NCBI GenBank assembly: GCA_945869725.1
Contig: CAMBPO010000005.1
Location: forward strand, 18,117 to 82,116
DNA from: Klebsiella pneumoniae
Lineage (GTDB): Bacteria; Pseudomonadota; Gammaproteobacteria; Pseudomonadales; Pseudohongiellaceae
DNA length: 64,000 nt
Reading direction: 5' to 3'
Shown here: positions 18,324-28,865 of the stretch, piece by piece
Numbering within the stretch: the first letter of the stretch is position 1
How the letters are laid out: each line of letters starts with the position of its first letter
Program-made: the position numbers and the translations under genes
The notes under the pieces: model-generated
What the model saw: the letters and a program-made list of their open reading frames with translations, nothing else
The model's database searches: none
What the model was told of the DNA's origin: nothing

Positions 18324-20432
18324 TCACTCCATGCTGGTGCGTTCTTCGTCAGTCACTTCTTTGATGCTCAATTTGATACGACCACGTGCGTCCAGGTCCA
18401 TGACCTTGACAACAACATCCTGGCCTTCCTGCAGATATTGGCTGATGTCCTCCACACGGTCAGAGGAGATCTGGGAAATGTGAACCAGACCGTCCTTACC
18501 CGGCAGAATGGTGATAAAGGCTCCAAAGTCGACAATGCGAGCGACTTTGCCTTTGTATAACTGGCCGACTTCTGCTTCGGCTGTAATACGCTGGATCAGT
18601 TCAATTGCTTTGTCACGTGAGTCTTTATCTTCGCCGTATATGCGAATGTTGCCATCATCATCAATGTCAATGGACGCGCCGCTTTCTTCAGTAATAGAGC
18701 GTATTGTTGAACCGCCTTTACCAATGACTTCGCGGATTTTGTCAGGATCAACTTTCATGGTCGCCATGGACGGTGCATTTTCATTGACTGTCGGTCGCGC
18801 CACAGCCAGCACTTTTTTCATTTCGCCAAGGATATGCAGACGAGCTTCAAGAGCCTGAACCAGCGCAGTCTCCATGATCTCTTCGTTGATACCCTGAATC
18901 TTGATGTCCATCTGCAGTGCGGTGACGCCTTTGGCGGTTCCCGCTACTTTGAAGTCCATGTCGCCGAGGTGGTCTTCGTCACCCAGAATATCAGTGATGA
19001 CAGAGAAGCGGTCACCTTCCTTGATGAGGCCCATGGCAATACCCGCCACCGGTGCTGACAACGGAACCCCTGCATCCATCAGAGCCAGCGAGCTGCCGCA
19101 TACCGATGCCATCGAGCTGGAGCCATTGGATTCAGTGATCTCGGACACAACACGAATGGCATATGGAAATGCGTCTTCGTTTGGCATCACTGCCTGTACA
19201 CCACGCTTGGCCAGTTTACCGTGACCAATCTCGCGACGCTTGGGGCCGGACATAAAACCGGTTTCGCCCACTGAGAAGGGGGGGAAGTTGTAATGGAACA
19301 TAAAGGCTTCTTTTTTCGAGCCTTCCAGTCCTTCAATCACCTGTGCATCACGAATCGCACCGAGTGTTGTAACAACCAACGCCTGAGTTTCGCCACGTGT
19401 GAACAAGGCTGAACCATGCGCTTTGGGTAATACACCAATTTCGATAGAAATAGGACGCACTGTGCGAGTGTCCCGACCGTCAATCCGGGGTGCGCCGTCA
19501 ATAATACGGTTACGCACCACCTTCTTCTCGATGGATGCAAACACATTTTTCACTTCATCAGCGCTGACACCGTGTTCAGCGTTGGCAAACTGAGCAACAG
19601 CCTGCTCAAGCAGAACGCTTAATGCATCATAACGCTGCATTTTATCTGACACTTGGTAGGCATTGCCGATACTGTCGGAGAAAGCCATTGCCAGACCGGC
19701 ACGCAGCGTCTCATTAACAGGCTCGGGATGCCATTCCCAAACTGCTTTGCCGGCTTCAGCCTTGAGTTCGTTAATTGCTTTGATCACTACCTGCATGGAT
19801 TCATGTGCAAATAACACTGCACCCAGCATCTGATCTTCTGTCAGCTCTTTAGCTTCGGATTCAACCATCAGCACCGCTGAGTCAGTACCTGCAACCACCA
19901 TGTCCAGCGCTGAACTGGCCAGCTCACTGACACGCGGGTTCAGCACATACCCATTTACCGCATCGTAACCAACACGAGCGGCACCAATCGGGCTGGCAAA
20001 CGGGATGCCGGAAATGGCCAGCGCAGCTGACGCACCAATCATGGACGCGATATCCGGATCTTCATCTTTGCTCGCAGAAATAACAGTACAGACTACCTGC
20101 ACTTCATTCTTGAACCCTTTTGGGAACAGCGGGCGCAGAGGGCGATCGATAAGACGGGAAACCAGAGTCTCCTTCTCAGTCGGACGACCTTCTCGTTTGA
20201 AGAAACCACCGGGGATCTTGCCCGCGGCATAGGTTTTCTCTTGGTAGTTAACTGTCAACGGAAAAAAGTCTGCACCCGGGGCTGCAGACTTCTTGCCAAC
20301 AACAGTTGCCAGCACTTGAGTACCACCCATGGTGATCACAATTGCGCCAGTCGCTTGTCGTGCAATTTTGCCGGTTTCCAGTACTACCGTATCGGCACCG
20401 TACTGAAAGGTCTTTCTAACAATATTAAACAT
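18324..20432 (-). CDS. pnp: Polyribonucleotide nucleotidyltransferase (PNPase)
   Basis: The product has 702 residues from the ATG at 20432 (Met-Phe-Asn-Ile-Val-Arg-Lys). A longer frame to 20468 is rejected because E. coli-like PNPases begin with this Phe-x-Ile-x-Lys segment. Domains in order: RNase PH-like 1, helical linker, RNase PH-like 2, KH (Gly-Lys-Gly-Gly near 563) and S1 at the C-terminus. It is a phosphorolytic 3'-5' exoribonuclease of the degradosome in mRNA decay and also adds 3' tails. Position downstream of rpsO is the conserved order. Confidence 0.97.
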   Translation of the reverse strand: MFNIVRKTFQYGADTVVLETGKIARQATGAIVITMGGTQVLATVVGKKSAAPGADFFPLTVNYQEKTYAAGKIPGGFFKREGRPTEKETLVSRLIDRPLRPLFPKGFKNEVQVVCTVISASKDEDPDIASMIGASAALAISGIPFASPIGAARVGYDAVNGYVLNPRVSELASSALDMVVAGTDSAVLMVESEAKELTEDQMLGAVLFAHESMQVVIKAINELKAEAGKAVWEWHPEPVNETLRAGLAMAFSDSIGNAYQVSDKMQRYDALSVLLEQAVAQFANAEHGVSADEVKNVFASIEKKVVRNRIIDGAPRIDGRDTRTVRPISIEIGVLPKAHGSALFTRGETQALVVTTLGAIRDAQVIEGLEGSKKEAFMFHYNFPPFSVGETGFMSGPKRREIGHGKLAKRGVQAVMPNEDAFPYAIRVVSEITESNGSSSMASVCGSSLALMDAGVPLSAPVAGIAMGLIKEGDRFSVITDILGDEDHLGDMDFKVAGTAKGVTALQMDIKIQGINEEIMETALVQALEARLHILGEMKKVLAVARPTVNENAPSMATMKVDPDKIREVIGKGGSTIRSITEESGASIDIDDDGNIRIYGEDKDSRDKAIELIQRITAEAEVGQLYKGKVARIVDFGAFITILPGKDGLVHISQISSDRVEDISQYLQEGQDVVVKVMDLDARGRIKLSIKEVTDEERTSME

Positions 20433-20535
20433 ACATTCATCCTGTTTTTTATGAGACCCGGGCAGCATTGCAGCAACATCCCTTTTACCAAGAGTCTCTT
20501 CTCACTTTCTCATCGCCTTGAAATCGGTGTGCGTC

Positions 20536-20805
20536 TTAGCGACGCAGGCCCAGACGCTTGATCAGTTCAGCATAACGATCAGCATCTTTGCGCTTCAGAT
20601 AATCGAGCAGCTTGCGACGGCTGTTAACCATGCGGATCAAACCACGACGTGAGTGGTGATCGTGGGTGTGTTCACGAAAGTGACCCTGCAGCAGATTAAT
20701 GTTTTCGGTCAGCAGTGCAACCTGCACTTCTGGTGAGCCAGTATCGTTCTGGCCGCGGCCGTACGCTTCTACGATTGCTTGTTTCTGTTCGGTTGTTAAC
20801 GCCAT
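20536..20805 (-). CDS. rpsO: 30S ribosomal protein S15
   Basis: The 89-residue protein matches S15 over its full length, including the Thr-Gly-Ser-Pro-Glu-Val-Gln segment and the His-x-His-Asp-His-His-Ser-Arg-Arg-Gly 16S rRNA-contact motif. It binds the central domain of 16S rRNA early in 30S assembly. AGGAG lies 8-10 nt before the ATG. It is followed by pnp after 103 bp. That interval contains a GAGAC/GTCTC pair that could fold; in E. coli the same interval is an RNase III site, but I cannot show that here. Confidence 0.98.
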   Translation of the reverse strand: MALTTEQKQAIVEAYGRGQNDTGSPEVQVALLTENINLLQGHFREHTHDHHSRRGLIRMVNSRRKLLDYLKRKDADRYAELIKRLGLRR

Positions 20806-20881
20806 TTCTTAAAACTCCTGATTAATATGCATATAAAGTTGATAACGTCCTGTCACCCAGCGTAACCGTGCATATTGACAG

Positions 20882-21820
20882 TTACCTGGCTTGCTCCCTC
20901 ATCAACCGGCGCGGCGCCACACGACCATCGTCGAGCATGCTGCCAATGCCGATAAATTCTTCATTATCGTAAAGTCTGACCAACTCACCTGCAGGTACCG
21001 GTTGCACCAGTACGGCCTGCCCTCGCCTGACACATAGCGCCTGATCTGAGCTCAGGCTGACGCAGGGCAAGTGGTCTATCGCCTGATCTGCCGGCCGTAA
21101 CAAAATATCCAGTGCGTCCAGTCCACCTTCGGCAAAACTGGCTTGTAATGCAGCGGGTGTAATGCAGTCTTCGATCCGGAAAACACCGGCCTGTAAGCGC
21201 CGCAACTCACGCACATGGCCACCGCAGCCTAATGCCTCCCCCAGATCGTCGGCTATAGTACGCACATAGGTACCTTTGCTGCAACGAATTTCCAGAGACA
21301 GCTCTGTGCCTTCTGGCGTGTTTTCAAAATCATGCAGTATCAGATCGCTGACGGTTACCTGCCTGAGTTTGCGTTCCACTTCCAGCCCTGCGCGAGCCAG
21401 TTTGTACAGCGGCTGACCCTTGTACTTCAGTGCAGAGTACATGGGCGGGCACTGAAGTATCACACCACGAAATTGTGACAGGGCGTCAAGCACGATGTTT
21501 CGTGTGATAGCGCCAGCGGACCGGACACTGATCACAGTCCCCTCGGCATCCGCGGTATCAGTTCGTTCACCCAGACGAATCCGGGTTAAATAACCTTTAT
21601 CCGCTTCCAGCAAAAACTGCGACACCTTAGTCGCTTCGCCAAAACACAGAGGCAACACTCCAGTAGCAAGCGGATCCAATGCCCCGGTGTGACCAGCCTT
21701 TGCCACCTGAAACAGATGCTTGGCTTGTTGCAGGCATGCGTTTGAACTCATACCCTGCGGTTTATCCAATAACAGAATACCGTTGATCGGACGGCCCTTC
21801 TGTTTTCTGCCGGAACTCAA
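20882..21820 (-). CDS. truB: tRNA pseudouridine(55) synthase
   Basis: The 312-residue TruB makes pseudouridine-55 in the T-loop of tRNAs. The catalytic Asp is in the Gly-Ala-Leu-Asp-Pro-Leu-Ala-Thr-Gly motif near residue 48. The thumb and C-terminal PUA-like part are present. The start is TTG (21818-21820), 1 bp after the rbfA stop, with a GGGGA purine run about 8 nt upstream. It sits in the order rbfA-truB-rpsO-pnp. Confidence 0.97.
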   Translation of the reverse strand: MSSGRKQKGRPINGILLLDKPQGMSSNACLQQAKHLFQVAKAGHTGALDPLATGVLPLCFGEATKVSQFLLEADKGYLTRIRLGERTDTADAEGTVISVRSAGAITRNIVLDALSQFRGVILQCPPMYSALKYKGQPLYKLARAGLEVERKLRQVTVSDLILHDFENTPEGTELSLEIRCSKGTYVRTIADDLGEALGCGGHVRELRRLQAGVFRIEDCITPAALQASFAEGGLDALDILLRPADQAIDHLPCVSLSSDQALCVRRGQAVLVQPVPAGELVRLYDNEEFIGIGSMLDDGRVAPRRLMREQAR

Positions 21821-21821
21821 A

Positions 21822-22301
21822 CTATGCGTCCCCGTTCCGGCTCAGCTCCGGTTTCTTATCGGAGTCGGTCTCATCATGGTGTTCGTGAGTACTGTCTTCA
21901 GCAATCGCTTTGTCTATCAGCGATGACAGGTACCGACCTCGCGCAACACTGTCGTCATAATGAAACTGCAGTGCGGGAATCACCCGCAGGCTCATTTCCT
22001 TGCCAAGCAGACTGCGAAGATACCCTGCTGCCTTATTTAACGCTGCCAGACTGTCCTTGATTTCTTTCCGATCAAGCTCACCCATGTCTTTTAAAGCCTG
22101 CCCGGCACCAAAATCATCGCCATGCCGCCCCATGATGGTGATGTGTACGTTGGCATGCGCAAAGTCGCGGCTCACGTCCACGCCAGTCACTGACACCATT
22201 CCCACTCGCGGATCGCGGATCTCGCGCCGGATCAGATCAGCAAGCAGTCGCTGTATCTGATCCGCCACACGCTGAACACGAGGTGACACTTTGTTACTCA
22301 T
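21822..22301 (-). CDS. rbfA: 30S ribosome-binding factor A
   Basis: The 159-residue RbfA has a KH-like fold with the conserved Arg-Val-Ala-Asp-Gln-Ile-Gln-Arg N-terminal helix and Pro-Arg-Val-Gly-Met-Val segment. It assists late 16S rRNA maturation at the 5' end and cold adaptation. The last ~25 residues are acidic and His-rich and probably disordered. The gene lies between infB and truB in the same transcription unit. Confidence 0.95.
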   Translation of the reverse strand: MSNKVSPRVQRVADQIQRLLADLIRREIRDPRVGMVSVTGVDVSRDFAHANVHITIMGRHGDDFGAGQALKDMGELDRKEIKDSLAALNKAAGYLRSLLGKEMSLRVIPALQFHYDDSVARGRYLSSLIDKAIAEDSTHEHHDETDSDKKPELSRNGDA

Positions 22302-22325
22302 AGTTTACGACTCATTGTTTACAGC

Positions 22326-24917
22326 TCATTGCAGCGTACGAGCCACCTGAATGGTCTGATAAACCTCGATTTTGTCGCCAACCTTCACATCATTATAGTT
22401 TTTCACGCCGATACCACACTCCATGCCATTGCGCACTTCGCTGGCATCGTCTTTAAAGCGGCGCAAAGATTCCAGTTCTCCCTGGAAGATCACCACGTGA
22501 TCGCGAAGGACACGGATGGGTCTGCTGCGGTATACAGTGCCTTCAACAACCATGCAGCCTGCCACCTGGCCAAATTTCGGCGAGTTGAACACATCGCGCA
22601 CCTCAGCGATACCGAGTATTTCCTCACGTATCTCAGGGGACAACATGCCACCAAGAATGGCTTTGACATCGTCAATCACATCATAGATCACGTTGTAATA
22701 ACGCAGGTTGACACCTTCGTTTTCAACCACTTCACGGGCGGTCTTGTCTGCTCGCACGTTAAAGCCAATCATCATGGCTTTGGATGTTGCGGCCAGATGC
22801 GCATCAGTTTCGGATATACCACCCACCCCTGCTGCAACCACATTCACTTCCACCTCATCGGTACCCAGTTTATGCAGCGAGCCGACAATAGCTTCCATGG
22901 AACCACGCACATCAGCTTTGATGATGACGTTGAGAATACCTTTGCCCGCTTTGCCGATACCGGCAAACATAGCTTCAATTTTGTTGCCCTGCTGCATGGC
23001 AGCGGCTTTATCTTTAATACGCTCACGACGGAAATCAGCCACTTCGCGCGCCTGTTTCTCATCAGCAACCACAACAAATTCATCTCCTGCCTCCGGGACG
23101 CCGGTGAAACCCAGCACTTCCACCGGAATAGATGGACCAGCAGATTTGACTGATCGGCCAGCCTCGTCGATGAGCGCCCTTACCCGGCCATACTCATAGC
23201 CCGCCAGCACGTAATCGCCAACATTCAGAGTACCGTTCTGAACCAGGACTGATGCCACTGGACCACGCCCTTTGTCCAGACGCGACTCGATTACAACGCC
23301 TTTGCCAGGCGCATCGCTGAACGCTTTTAATTCCAACATTTCGGACTGCAGCAAAATCGCTTCAAGCAACTCATCAATGCCGGTGCCGGCGTGAGCAGAT
23401 ACCTGCACAAACTGGGTATCTCCCCCCCACGCTTCAGAAATCACATTGCGCTGAGCAAGTTCATTCATGACCCGATCAAGATCGATGTTGGGCTTGTCGC
23501 ATTTGGTGATCGCGACGACCATTGGAACGCCTGCTGCGCGCGCATGATTGATGGCTTCTTCAGTCTGTGGTTTAACACCGTCATCCGCCGCAACCACCAG
23601 AATAATAACATCCGTCGCCTTTGCGCCGCGTGAACGCATAGCGCTGAACGCCGCGTGACCCGGGGTGTCCAGGAAACACACCATTCCGTGATCAGTTTCA
23701 ACGTGATACGCGCCAATGTGCTGAGTAATGCCGCCGGCTTCGCCCGCAGCCACAGAGGCTTTACGGATGTAGTCCAGCAGGGAGGTTTTACCATGGTCTA
23801 CGTGACCCATGACGGTAACTACCGGCGCACGACTGACTGCTTCTTTACCACCAGCGTAGGCGATTGACTCGTATAGGGTATCTTCAATCGCATCGGCTGA
23901 TACGAATTTGGCTTTGTTGCCAAACTCTTCTATCAGCAAGGTAGCTATGTCTTGATCAAGCGCCTGATTGATGGTGGCCATCACACCCATTTTGAACAAA
24001 GCTTTTATCAACTCTGCAGACTTGACCGACATTTTGGCGGCGAGATCACCAACGGCATTAGCCTCACCAATAACAATTTCACGCACTATAAACTCAGTTG
24101 GTTTTTCGAAGCCATGCTGTTTCAGGCGCGCCTTTTTGCGAGGACCGCCGCGTCGACCGCGCCCACCCTCATCGAACTCACCGTCTTCAAGCACAAATTC
24201 GTCTATACGCGGTTTTACGGCCTTCTTGGGAACAGCCGCCTTTTTCCTGAAATTGGATTTTTTATCCTCGTCCTTTTCGTCGCCTTCTTCTTTGCGAACA
24301 GGCTTGGCAGTGACTTTTGGTCTAACCGTCTGAGAAAGTGAGGGCTTTTCTCTGGCCAGCGCTGCGGTTTGGGCTAACAGTGCTTGAGCAGATTCAGACG
24401 TCCCCGGAGCTTCAGTTTTGACTGGCTCTGGTGATAACGGCGGGGAGACAAAAGGAGCTGAATCAAAAGGGCCGCCGGCGTCAATTACGCCTGAATCTTC
24501 AGTGGGTTGCGGACCTGCCTCTCCATTAGTAATCTCTGTAGCCTGCTCGAGCAATTCCTCCTCAATACCGGAAGCTTCGCCACCGGCTGCCTGCTCCGGT
24601 GTTAACTCACTGCGTTTGACGTACGTGCGTTTCTTGCGCACTTCAACACTGACCGTCTTGCCGCGACCCTGACCGGAGGAGGTCTTTAAGGTTTCAACCG
24701 TCTTGCGTTTCAGGGTGATTTTTTTAGGGGCAGCATCGACAGCCTCCGTCGCACCATGGCTGCGACGCAAAAACTGCAACAAGGTATTCTTGTCGTCATT
24801 TGAAATCGGATCTTCTGCACGCGTATGCGGCAAACCCGCCTCTTTTATCTGAGCCAGTAGCCGTTCCGCGGTAACGCCAATTGCTTTGGCGAACTCACCG
24901 ACTGTTACATCTGCCAT
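22326..24917 (-). CDS. infB: Translation initiation factor IF-2
   Basis: The 863-residue IF-2 has an N-terminal IF2-N module (residues 1-50) and a long charged, low-complexity linker with basic Lys/Arg blocks (about 60-270). The G domain has Gly-His-Val-Asp-His-Gly-Lys-Thr, followed by domains II, III and the fMet-tRNA-binding C2 domain. It delivers initiator tRNA to the 30S subunit and promotes subunit joining. The ATG follows GGAG by 7 nt. The nusA-infB-rbfA order is conserved. Confidence 0.98.
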   Translation of the reverse strand: MADVTVGEFAKAIGVTAERLLAQIKEAGLPHTRAEDPISNDDKNTLLQFLRRSHGATEAVDAAPKKITLKRKTVETLKTSSGQGRGKTVSVEVRKKRTYVKRSELTPEQAAGGEASGIEEELLEQATEITNGEAGPQPTEDSGVIDAGGPFDSAPFVSPPLSPEPVKTEAPGTSESAQALLAQTAALAREKPSLSQTVRPKVTAKPVRKEEGDEKDEDKKSNFRKKAAVPKKAVKPRIDEFVLEDGEFDEGGRGRRGGPRKKARLKQHGFEKPTEFIVREIVIGEANAVGDLAAKMSVKSAELIKALFKMGVMATINQALDQDIATLLIEEFGNKAKFVSADAIEDTLYESIAYAGGKEAVSRAPVVTVMGHVDHGKTSLLDYIRKASVAAGEAGGITQHIGAYHVETDHGMVCFLDTPGHAAFSAMRSRGAKATDVIILVVAADDGVKPQTEEAINHARAAGVPMVVAITKCDKPNIDLDRVMNELAQRNVISEAWGGDTQFVQVSAHAGTGIDELLEAILLQSEMLELKAFSDAPGKGVVIESRLDKGRGPVASVLVQNGTLNVGDYVLAGYEYGRVRALIDEAGRSVKSAGPSIPVEVLGFTGVPEAGDEFVVVADEKQAREVADFRRERIKDKAAAMQQGNKIEAMFAGIGKAGKGILNVIIKADVRGSMEAIVGSLHKLGTDEVEVNVVAAGVGGISETDAHLAATSKAMMIGFNVRADKTAREVVENEGVNLRYYNVIYDVIDDVKAILGGMLSPEIREEILGIAEVRDVFNSPKFGQVAGCMVVEGTVYRSRPIRVLRDHVVIFQGELESLRRFKDDASEVRNGMECGIGVKNYNDVKVGDKIEVYQTIQVARTLQ

Positions 24918-24989
24918 TTAACTACTCCTGTCTTCTCTTGCTGCCTGATCCGGTTAGCTGTCACCCGGCCCATCTGTTTAATCCGGGTA

Positions 24990-26477
24990 TTACGCAAACC
25001 AGGGCGCTCGAGCCGTCATAATCAATTTGCCGGCGCGCTCTTCGCTCATGCCGTCAATATCCATCAAATCATCAATTGACTGTTCTGCCAGGTCTTCCAT
25101 GTTGAGGATTCCTTTACCTGCCAGAGACATCGCTAGCGTGTCATCCATACCTTCCATATTCAGAAGGTCAGCTTCCAGCTGTGCACCTGACAAACCTTCT
25201 TCTGAGGCAATTGCTTGAGTGAGCAAGGCGTCTCGTGCACGATCGCGCAGTTCTTTGGCGATATCTTCATCAAAGCCATCAATACTGAGCAACTCATCTA
25301 TCGGAACATATGCGACTTCTTCTAGCGAGGTAAATCCTTCACTGACGAGCAACTCGGCAACATCCTCATCAATATCCAGCTTGTCCATAAATACTGAAAT
25401 GAATCCGCTGGACTCCTGCTGCTGTTTGCTGAGGGCATCCTCTACGCTCATTACATTTATCGCCCAACCTGTCAGCTCAGCCGACAGACGCACGTTCTGA
25501 CCACTGCGACCAATCGCCTGTGCCAGATTATCCTCTTCGACGGCAACATCCATGGTGTGGCTGTCTTCGTCCACCACAATAGAGGCTACTTCAGCCGGAG
25601 CCATGGCGTTTATCACCAATTGTGCTGGGTTATCATTCCAAAGAATAATGTCAATGCGCTCATTAGCCAGCTCATTTGAAACTACTTGTACGCGTGAGCC
25701 GCGCATACCAACACATGCACCTACCGGATCAATACGTCCGTCATTGGTACTGACTACAATTTTTGCTCTTGAGCCCGGATCACGCGCCGCTGCACGAATC
25801 TCGATGATACCGTCTGCGATCTCCGGCACTTCAATCTTGAACAATTCAATCAGCATGCCCGAGGCTGTTCGGCTCAGGAACAACTGAGGACCGCGTGCTT
25901 CCTGACGCACATCCAGCAGCAAGGCGCGGATACGATCGCCGGTACGGAACATTTCCCGGGGGATCATCTGGTCTCTGGGCAGCATCGCTTCAGCATTGCC
26001 GCCAAGATCCACAAGAATGCTCTCGCGGGTAACTTTTTTAACTGTGCCGGAGACCAATTTGCCCATTTTGACGCGATATTCGGCAACCACCAGGTCTCGC
26101 TCAGCCTCACGCACTTTTTGCACAATGACCTGCTTTGCTGTTTGCGCAGCAATACGGCCAAACTCAGTGTTTTCGATTTTTTCTTCCCACACTTCACCAA
26201 TGGTGATATCCGGGTTTTTCGCCTGAGCCTGATCCAGTGTCAGTTGGTGAGCAGGATCATCAAAATTTTCATCAGCAACGACCTCCCAGCGACGGAAGGT
26301 TTCGTACTGCCCTGACTTGCGATTCACAACAACGCGGCAATTGACCTCTTCGTCGTCGAACAATTTTTTGGTTGCTGTCGCCAGAGCCGACTCAATGGCT
26401 TCAAATATTACTTCGCGCGCTACCCCCTTTTCATTGGAGACCGCGTCTGCAACCATCAGAATTTCTTTACTCATCAT
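24990..26477 (-). CDS. nusA: Transcription termination/antitermination factor NusA
   Basis: The 495-residue NusA has the N-terminal RNA-polymerase-binding domain, S1 (about 135-200), KH1 and KH2 (Gly-x-x-Gly loops in the 200-345 range), and two C-terminal acidic repeats (AR1/AR2) ending near Trp493. It controls pausing, termination and rRNA antitermination. AGGTGA lies 7 nt before tandem ATGs (26475-26477 and 26472-26474); either may be used. It is cotranscribed with rimP and infB. Confidence 0.97.
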   Translation of the reverse strand: MMSKEILMVADAVSNEKGVAREVIFEAIESALATATKKLFDDEEVNCRVVVNRKSGQYETFRRWEVVADENFDDPAHQLTLDQAQAKNPDITIGEVWEEKIENTEFGRIAAQTAKQVIVQKVREAERDLVVAEYRVKMGKLVSGTVKKVTRESILVDLGGNAEAMLPRDQMIPREMFRTGDRIRALLLDVRQEARGPQLFLSRTASGMLIELFKIEVPEIADGIIEIRAAARDPGSRAKIVVSTNDGRIDPVGACVGMRGSRVQVVSNELANERIDIILWNDNPAQLVINAMAPAEVASIVVDEDSHTMDVAVEEDNLAQAIGRSGQNVRLSAELTGWAINVMSVEDALSKQQQESSGFISVFMDKLDIDEDVAELLVSEGFTSLEEVAYVPIDELLSIDGFDEDIAKELRDRARDALLTQAIASEEGLSGAQLEADLLNMEGMDDTLAMSLAGKGILNMEDLAEQSIDDLMDIDGMSEERAGKLIMTARAPWFA

Positions 26478-26536
26478 AATAATGTCACCTTACACACGGG
26501 TTCATTGTTCCATCAGAACACTGCCGTATAACTTTC

Positions 26537-26986
26537 TCAGGCCGCGATGTTCGCCTTGTCTACCTGCTGGTAGGGAATGTCATACACAATGCCGTCCACG
26601 GTGATAGAAAGCACACCACTTTCAGCTTTTTCCAACTTACCTTTAAATTTGCGACGCCCATCAAGGGGTGTGCGCAATCTGAGGTTAACTACCTCACCCA
26701 AAAAACGACCAAACTGTTCGAAATCAAACAAAGGTCTGTCAAAACCTGGAGAGGACACCTCAAGCGTATATTCACCCGCAATAGGATCTTCAACATCCAA
26801 GATCGCACTTGCCTGCCGACTGACTTTCTCACAGTCCTCAATCGATATGCCATCCGGGCCATCAATATAGATGCGAAGCAATGAAGAATGGCCTCGCACG
26901 AGGTGCTCTATGCCCCAGAGCTCCAGGCCCAGCGCAGCGACAGCAGGGCGGAAAAGCTCTGAGATGTTATCTATTGTTGCAACCAC
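26537..26986 (-). CDS. rimP: Ribosome maturation factor RimP
   Basis: The product has 149 residues from the GTG at 26986. A GTG three codons upstream (26995) abuts the AGGAAA purine run and is less likely. The N-terminal alpha/beta domain carries Leu-Gly-Leu-Glu-Leu-Trp-Gly-Ile-Glu. The Val-Ser-Ser-Pro-Gly-Phe-Asp-Arg-Pro-Leu motif and the C-terminal SH3-like domain follow. RimP acts in 30S assembly before S12/S5 binding. It is first in the rimP-nusA-infB operon, with a hairpin 40 bp upstream. Confidence 0.95.
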   Translation of the reverse strand: MVATIDNISELFRPAVAALGLELWGIEHLVRGHSSLLRIYIDGPDGISIEDCEKVSRQASAILDVEDPIAGEYTLEVSSPGFDRPLFDFEQFGRFLGEVVNLRLRTPLDGRRKFKGKLEKAESGVLSITVDGIVYDIPYQQVDKANIAA

Positions 26987-27025
26987 GTTAACCACTTTCC
27001 TGAACTATGCGGATTTTTAAAACAC

Positions 27026-27051
27026 AAATAAAAAGTGGGCCCTAGGCCCAC
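27026..27051 (-). terminator. Terminator-like hairpin in the rimP leader
   Basis: A perfect 7-bp G+C stem (GTGGGCC with GGCCCAC, 27035-27041 and 27045-27051, 3-nt loop) is followed on the minus strand by TTTTTATTTG. It meets the form of an intrinsic terminator yet stands only about 40 nt before rimP, so it would limit entry into the rimP-nusA-infB operon. Confidence 0.65.
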
Positions 27052-27188
27052 CGCTTAAACAAACTGCTTGTCTCGTCGCAAACTCCCTAAGGAAAACTTG
27101 CGGCGGCGGCGCCTTGTCCTTGAATAAATCAAATCCGACGAACTTTCCCGACCCTGCCGAGAGATCTTGCGTGCAAGCATCAGCCGTA

Positions 27189-27214
27189 ATAAAAAGCCCC
27201 ATCTAGGGGCTTTT
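27189..27214 (-). terminator. Terminator after the initiator tRNA
   Basis: A perfect stem AAAAGCCCC/GGGGCTTTT (27192-27200 and 27206-27214, 5-nt loop) is followed by T residues on the minus strand, 35 nt after the tRNA-fMet gene. It is the natural 3' end of the tRNA transcript, with possible readthrough to rimP. Confidence 0.75.
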
Positions 27215-27248
27215 GAGCGGTACCCGGATAAACTCCCGACCGCAGGTT

Positions 27249-27325
<77 letters not shown>

Positions 27326-27401
27326 ATAAAGCTTGAAATCTGTATAATACGCCACTTCTGGCGCCATCAGCTTCTGGCAAAGCTTCTGTTTAAGGGCGGA
27401 T

Positions 27402-27430
27402 ATCTTAGCCCTGCCCCTGCAGTGCGTCAA
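27402..27430 (-). promoter_or_regulatory. Candidate sigma-70 promoter for tRNA-fMet
   Basis: TTGACG (27425-27430, read on the minus strand) and TAAGAT (27402-27407) are separated by 17 bp, about 70 nt upstream of the tRNA-fMet 5' end. The -35 is a 5/6 match and the -10 a 4/6 match. It lies downstream of tRNA-Leu, so it could give the initiator tRNA and the nusA operon independent expression. Confidence 0.5.
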
Positions 27431-27482
27431 GATATTAATTAACTTGATTTCCCCGGCATGAGTACTATCACTGCGCTCTAAT

Positions 27483-27568
27483 TGGTGCCGAAGGCGAGAC
27501 TTGAACTCGCACGACCAATGGCCACTACCCCCTCAAGATAGCGTGTCTACCAATTCCACCACTTCGGC
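27483..27568 (-). tRNA. tRNA-Leu (GAG)
   Basis: The 86-nt class II tRNA has a long variable arm, GAG anticodon, GCCGAAG/CTTCGGC acceptor stem and encoded CCA. Its 5' end lies 8 bp after the secG stop, so it is probably processed from the secG transcript. Confidence 0.95.
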
Positions 27569-27576
27569 AAATACCA

Positions 27577-27975
27577 TTACGGGACTATAGGAGCCCCACT
27601 TACTGGCGACTCGACAACAGGAACTGCAGGCACATCAGAAGTTGTCGGGGTGACGTCAAGCTGCGGAATGTCCGACTGCTCGATCTCTCTCAGAACTTCC
27701 GGACTCACCAACGGATCGCCGCTGTCCAGACCACCACCCAGGCTGTACTGCTTGGCATAAATAGCCAGCGTCAGACTGGTAACGAAAAATATTACCGCCG
27801 CAATTGTAGTGGAGCGGGTCAGAAAATTGCCACTGCCAGAACTGCCAAAGACCGTCTGGGATGCGCCACTGCCAAAGGCCGCGCCGGCATCTGCGCCCTT
27901 GCCTTGCTGAAGCAACACCAACGCAATAATTGAGATGGCGGCAATCACGTGCACAACAACGATCAGCGTTTCCAT
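27577..27975 (-). CDS. secG: Preprotein translocase subunit SecG
   Basis: The product is 132 residues: two transmembrane helices (about 3-22 and 54-73) flank the conserved Leu-Leu-Gln-Gln-Gly-Lys-Gly-Ala and Phe-Leu-Thr-Arg-Ser-Thr motifs. A Pro/Ser/Val-rich tail of about 50 residues is typical of gammaproteobacterial SecG. It is the accessory subunit of SecYEG, aiding SecA-driven export. It starts 3 bp after the tpiA stop and precedes tRNA-Leu. Confidence 0.95.
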   Translation of the reverse strand: METLIVVVHVIAAISIIALVLLQQGKGADAGAAFGSGASQTVFGSSGSGNFLTRSTTIAAVIFFVTSLTLAIYAKQYSLGGGLDSGDPLVSPEVLREIEQSDIPQLDVTPTTSDVPAVPVVESPVSGAPIVP

Positions 27976-27978
27976 ATT

Positions 27979-28734
27979 TTAACTCACACTTTGACATATA
28001 CGGACAAATTGATCGGCATTCAACGATGCACCACCTATAAGACCGCCATCGATATCGGGTTGCGCAAATAATTCCGGCGCATTCTCCGGGCTCACGCTAC
28101 CACCATAAATAACCTGCAATGATTGCGCAGTTTCCTCGTCCTGCAGCGCTATCAACCTGCGTATCGCTGCGTGCATATCTTGAGCCTGCTGCACACTGGC
28201 GGAACGGCCGGTTCCGATAGCCCATACTGGCTCGTATGCAACAACCGCTCTGTTGAATCCGGAAACCCCGCATCTATCTGCAATCGCTGCCAGCTGACGG
28301 CTTACAACCTGTTCAGCCATACCCTGATCGCGTTCGTCCAGAGTCTCACCTACACACAACACGGGAATCAAACCCACCCTCTGAGCGGCTTCAAACTTTG
28401 CGGCTACAACCTGATCGCTTTCCGCCATCAATGTACGACGCTCGGAGTGGCCAACAATGACATACCGAACACGAAAGTCTGCCAGCATACTGCCTGATAC
28501 TTCGCCCGTGTAGGCTCCACATTCATGCGTAGAGATATCCTGGGCGCCTAGCACTACCTCTACACCGCTTATCAGAGCATCAACCATCTGCAGGTAGGGA
28601 AAAGGCGGACAAACAACGATGTCGACACCATTCACGCCACCTGACAATGCAGGCATTAACCCGGAGACCAATTCTTTTACAAAGACGCGGTTCCCATGCA
28701 TTTTCCAGTTTGCGGCAACCAGCGCTCGACGCAT
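27979..28734 (-). CDS. tpiA: Triosephosphate isomerase
   Basis: The 251-residue TIM barrel interconverts dihydroxyacetone phosphate and glyceraldehyde 3-phosphate. Catalytic residues are visible: Asn/Lys in Ala-Asn-Trp-Lys-Met-His, His in Val-Gly-His-Ser-Glu-Arg-Arg, Glu in Ala-Tyr-Glu-Pro-Val-Trp-Ala-Ile-Gly-Thr-Gly. The ATG at 28734 is chosen over a GTG two codons upstream because GGGTG is placed 5 nt before the ATG. It lies between glmM and secG. Confidence 0.97.
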   Translation of the reverse strand: MRRALVAANWKMHGNRVFVKELVSGLMPALSGGVNGVDIVVCPPFPYLQMVDALISGVEVVLGAQDISTHECGAYTGEVSGSMLADFRVRYVIVGHSERRTLMAESDQVVAAKFEAAQRVGLIPVLCVGETLDERDQGMAEQVVSRQLAAIADRCGVSGFNRAVVAYEPVWAIGTGRSASVQQAQDMHAAIRRLIALQDEETAQSLQVIYGGSVSPENAPELFAQPDIDGGLIGGASLNADQFVRICQSVS

Positions 28735-28865
28735 AATCACACCCTATTGTCCTGATGCGCAGACCGAGCTTCCACGGGGGCGCAACTATAACCACTTTGA
28801 TCCGGCCTTGCAAGACAGAGCAAGCTTCGGGATCGCCGCAAAACAGCACTTTTTTGCGAACACTT

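Noticed and set aside
20433..20468. N-terminal extension of pnp
   Set aside because: Twelve extra residues are not conserved in PNPase and the internal ATG gives the canonical start.
27017..27202. 61-codon minus-strand frame between tRNA-fMet and rimP
   Set aside because: It spans two terminator hairpins, has no Shine-Dalgarno or family resemblance, and is best explained as leader RNA.
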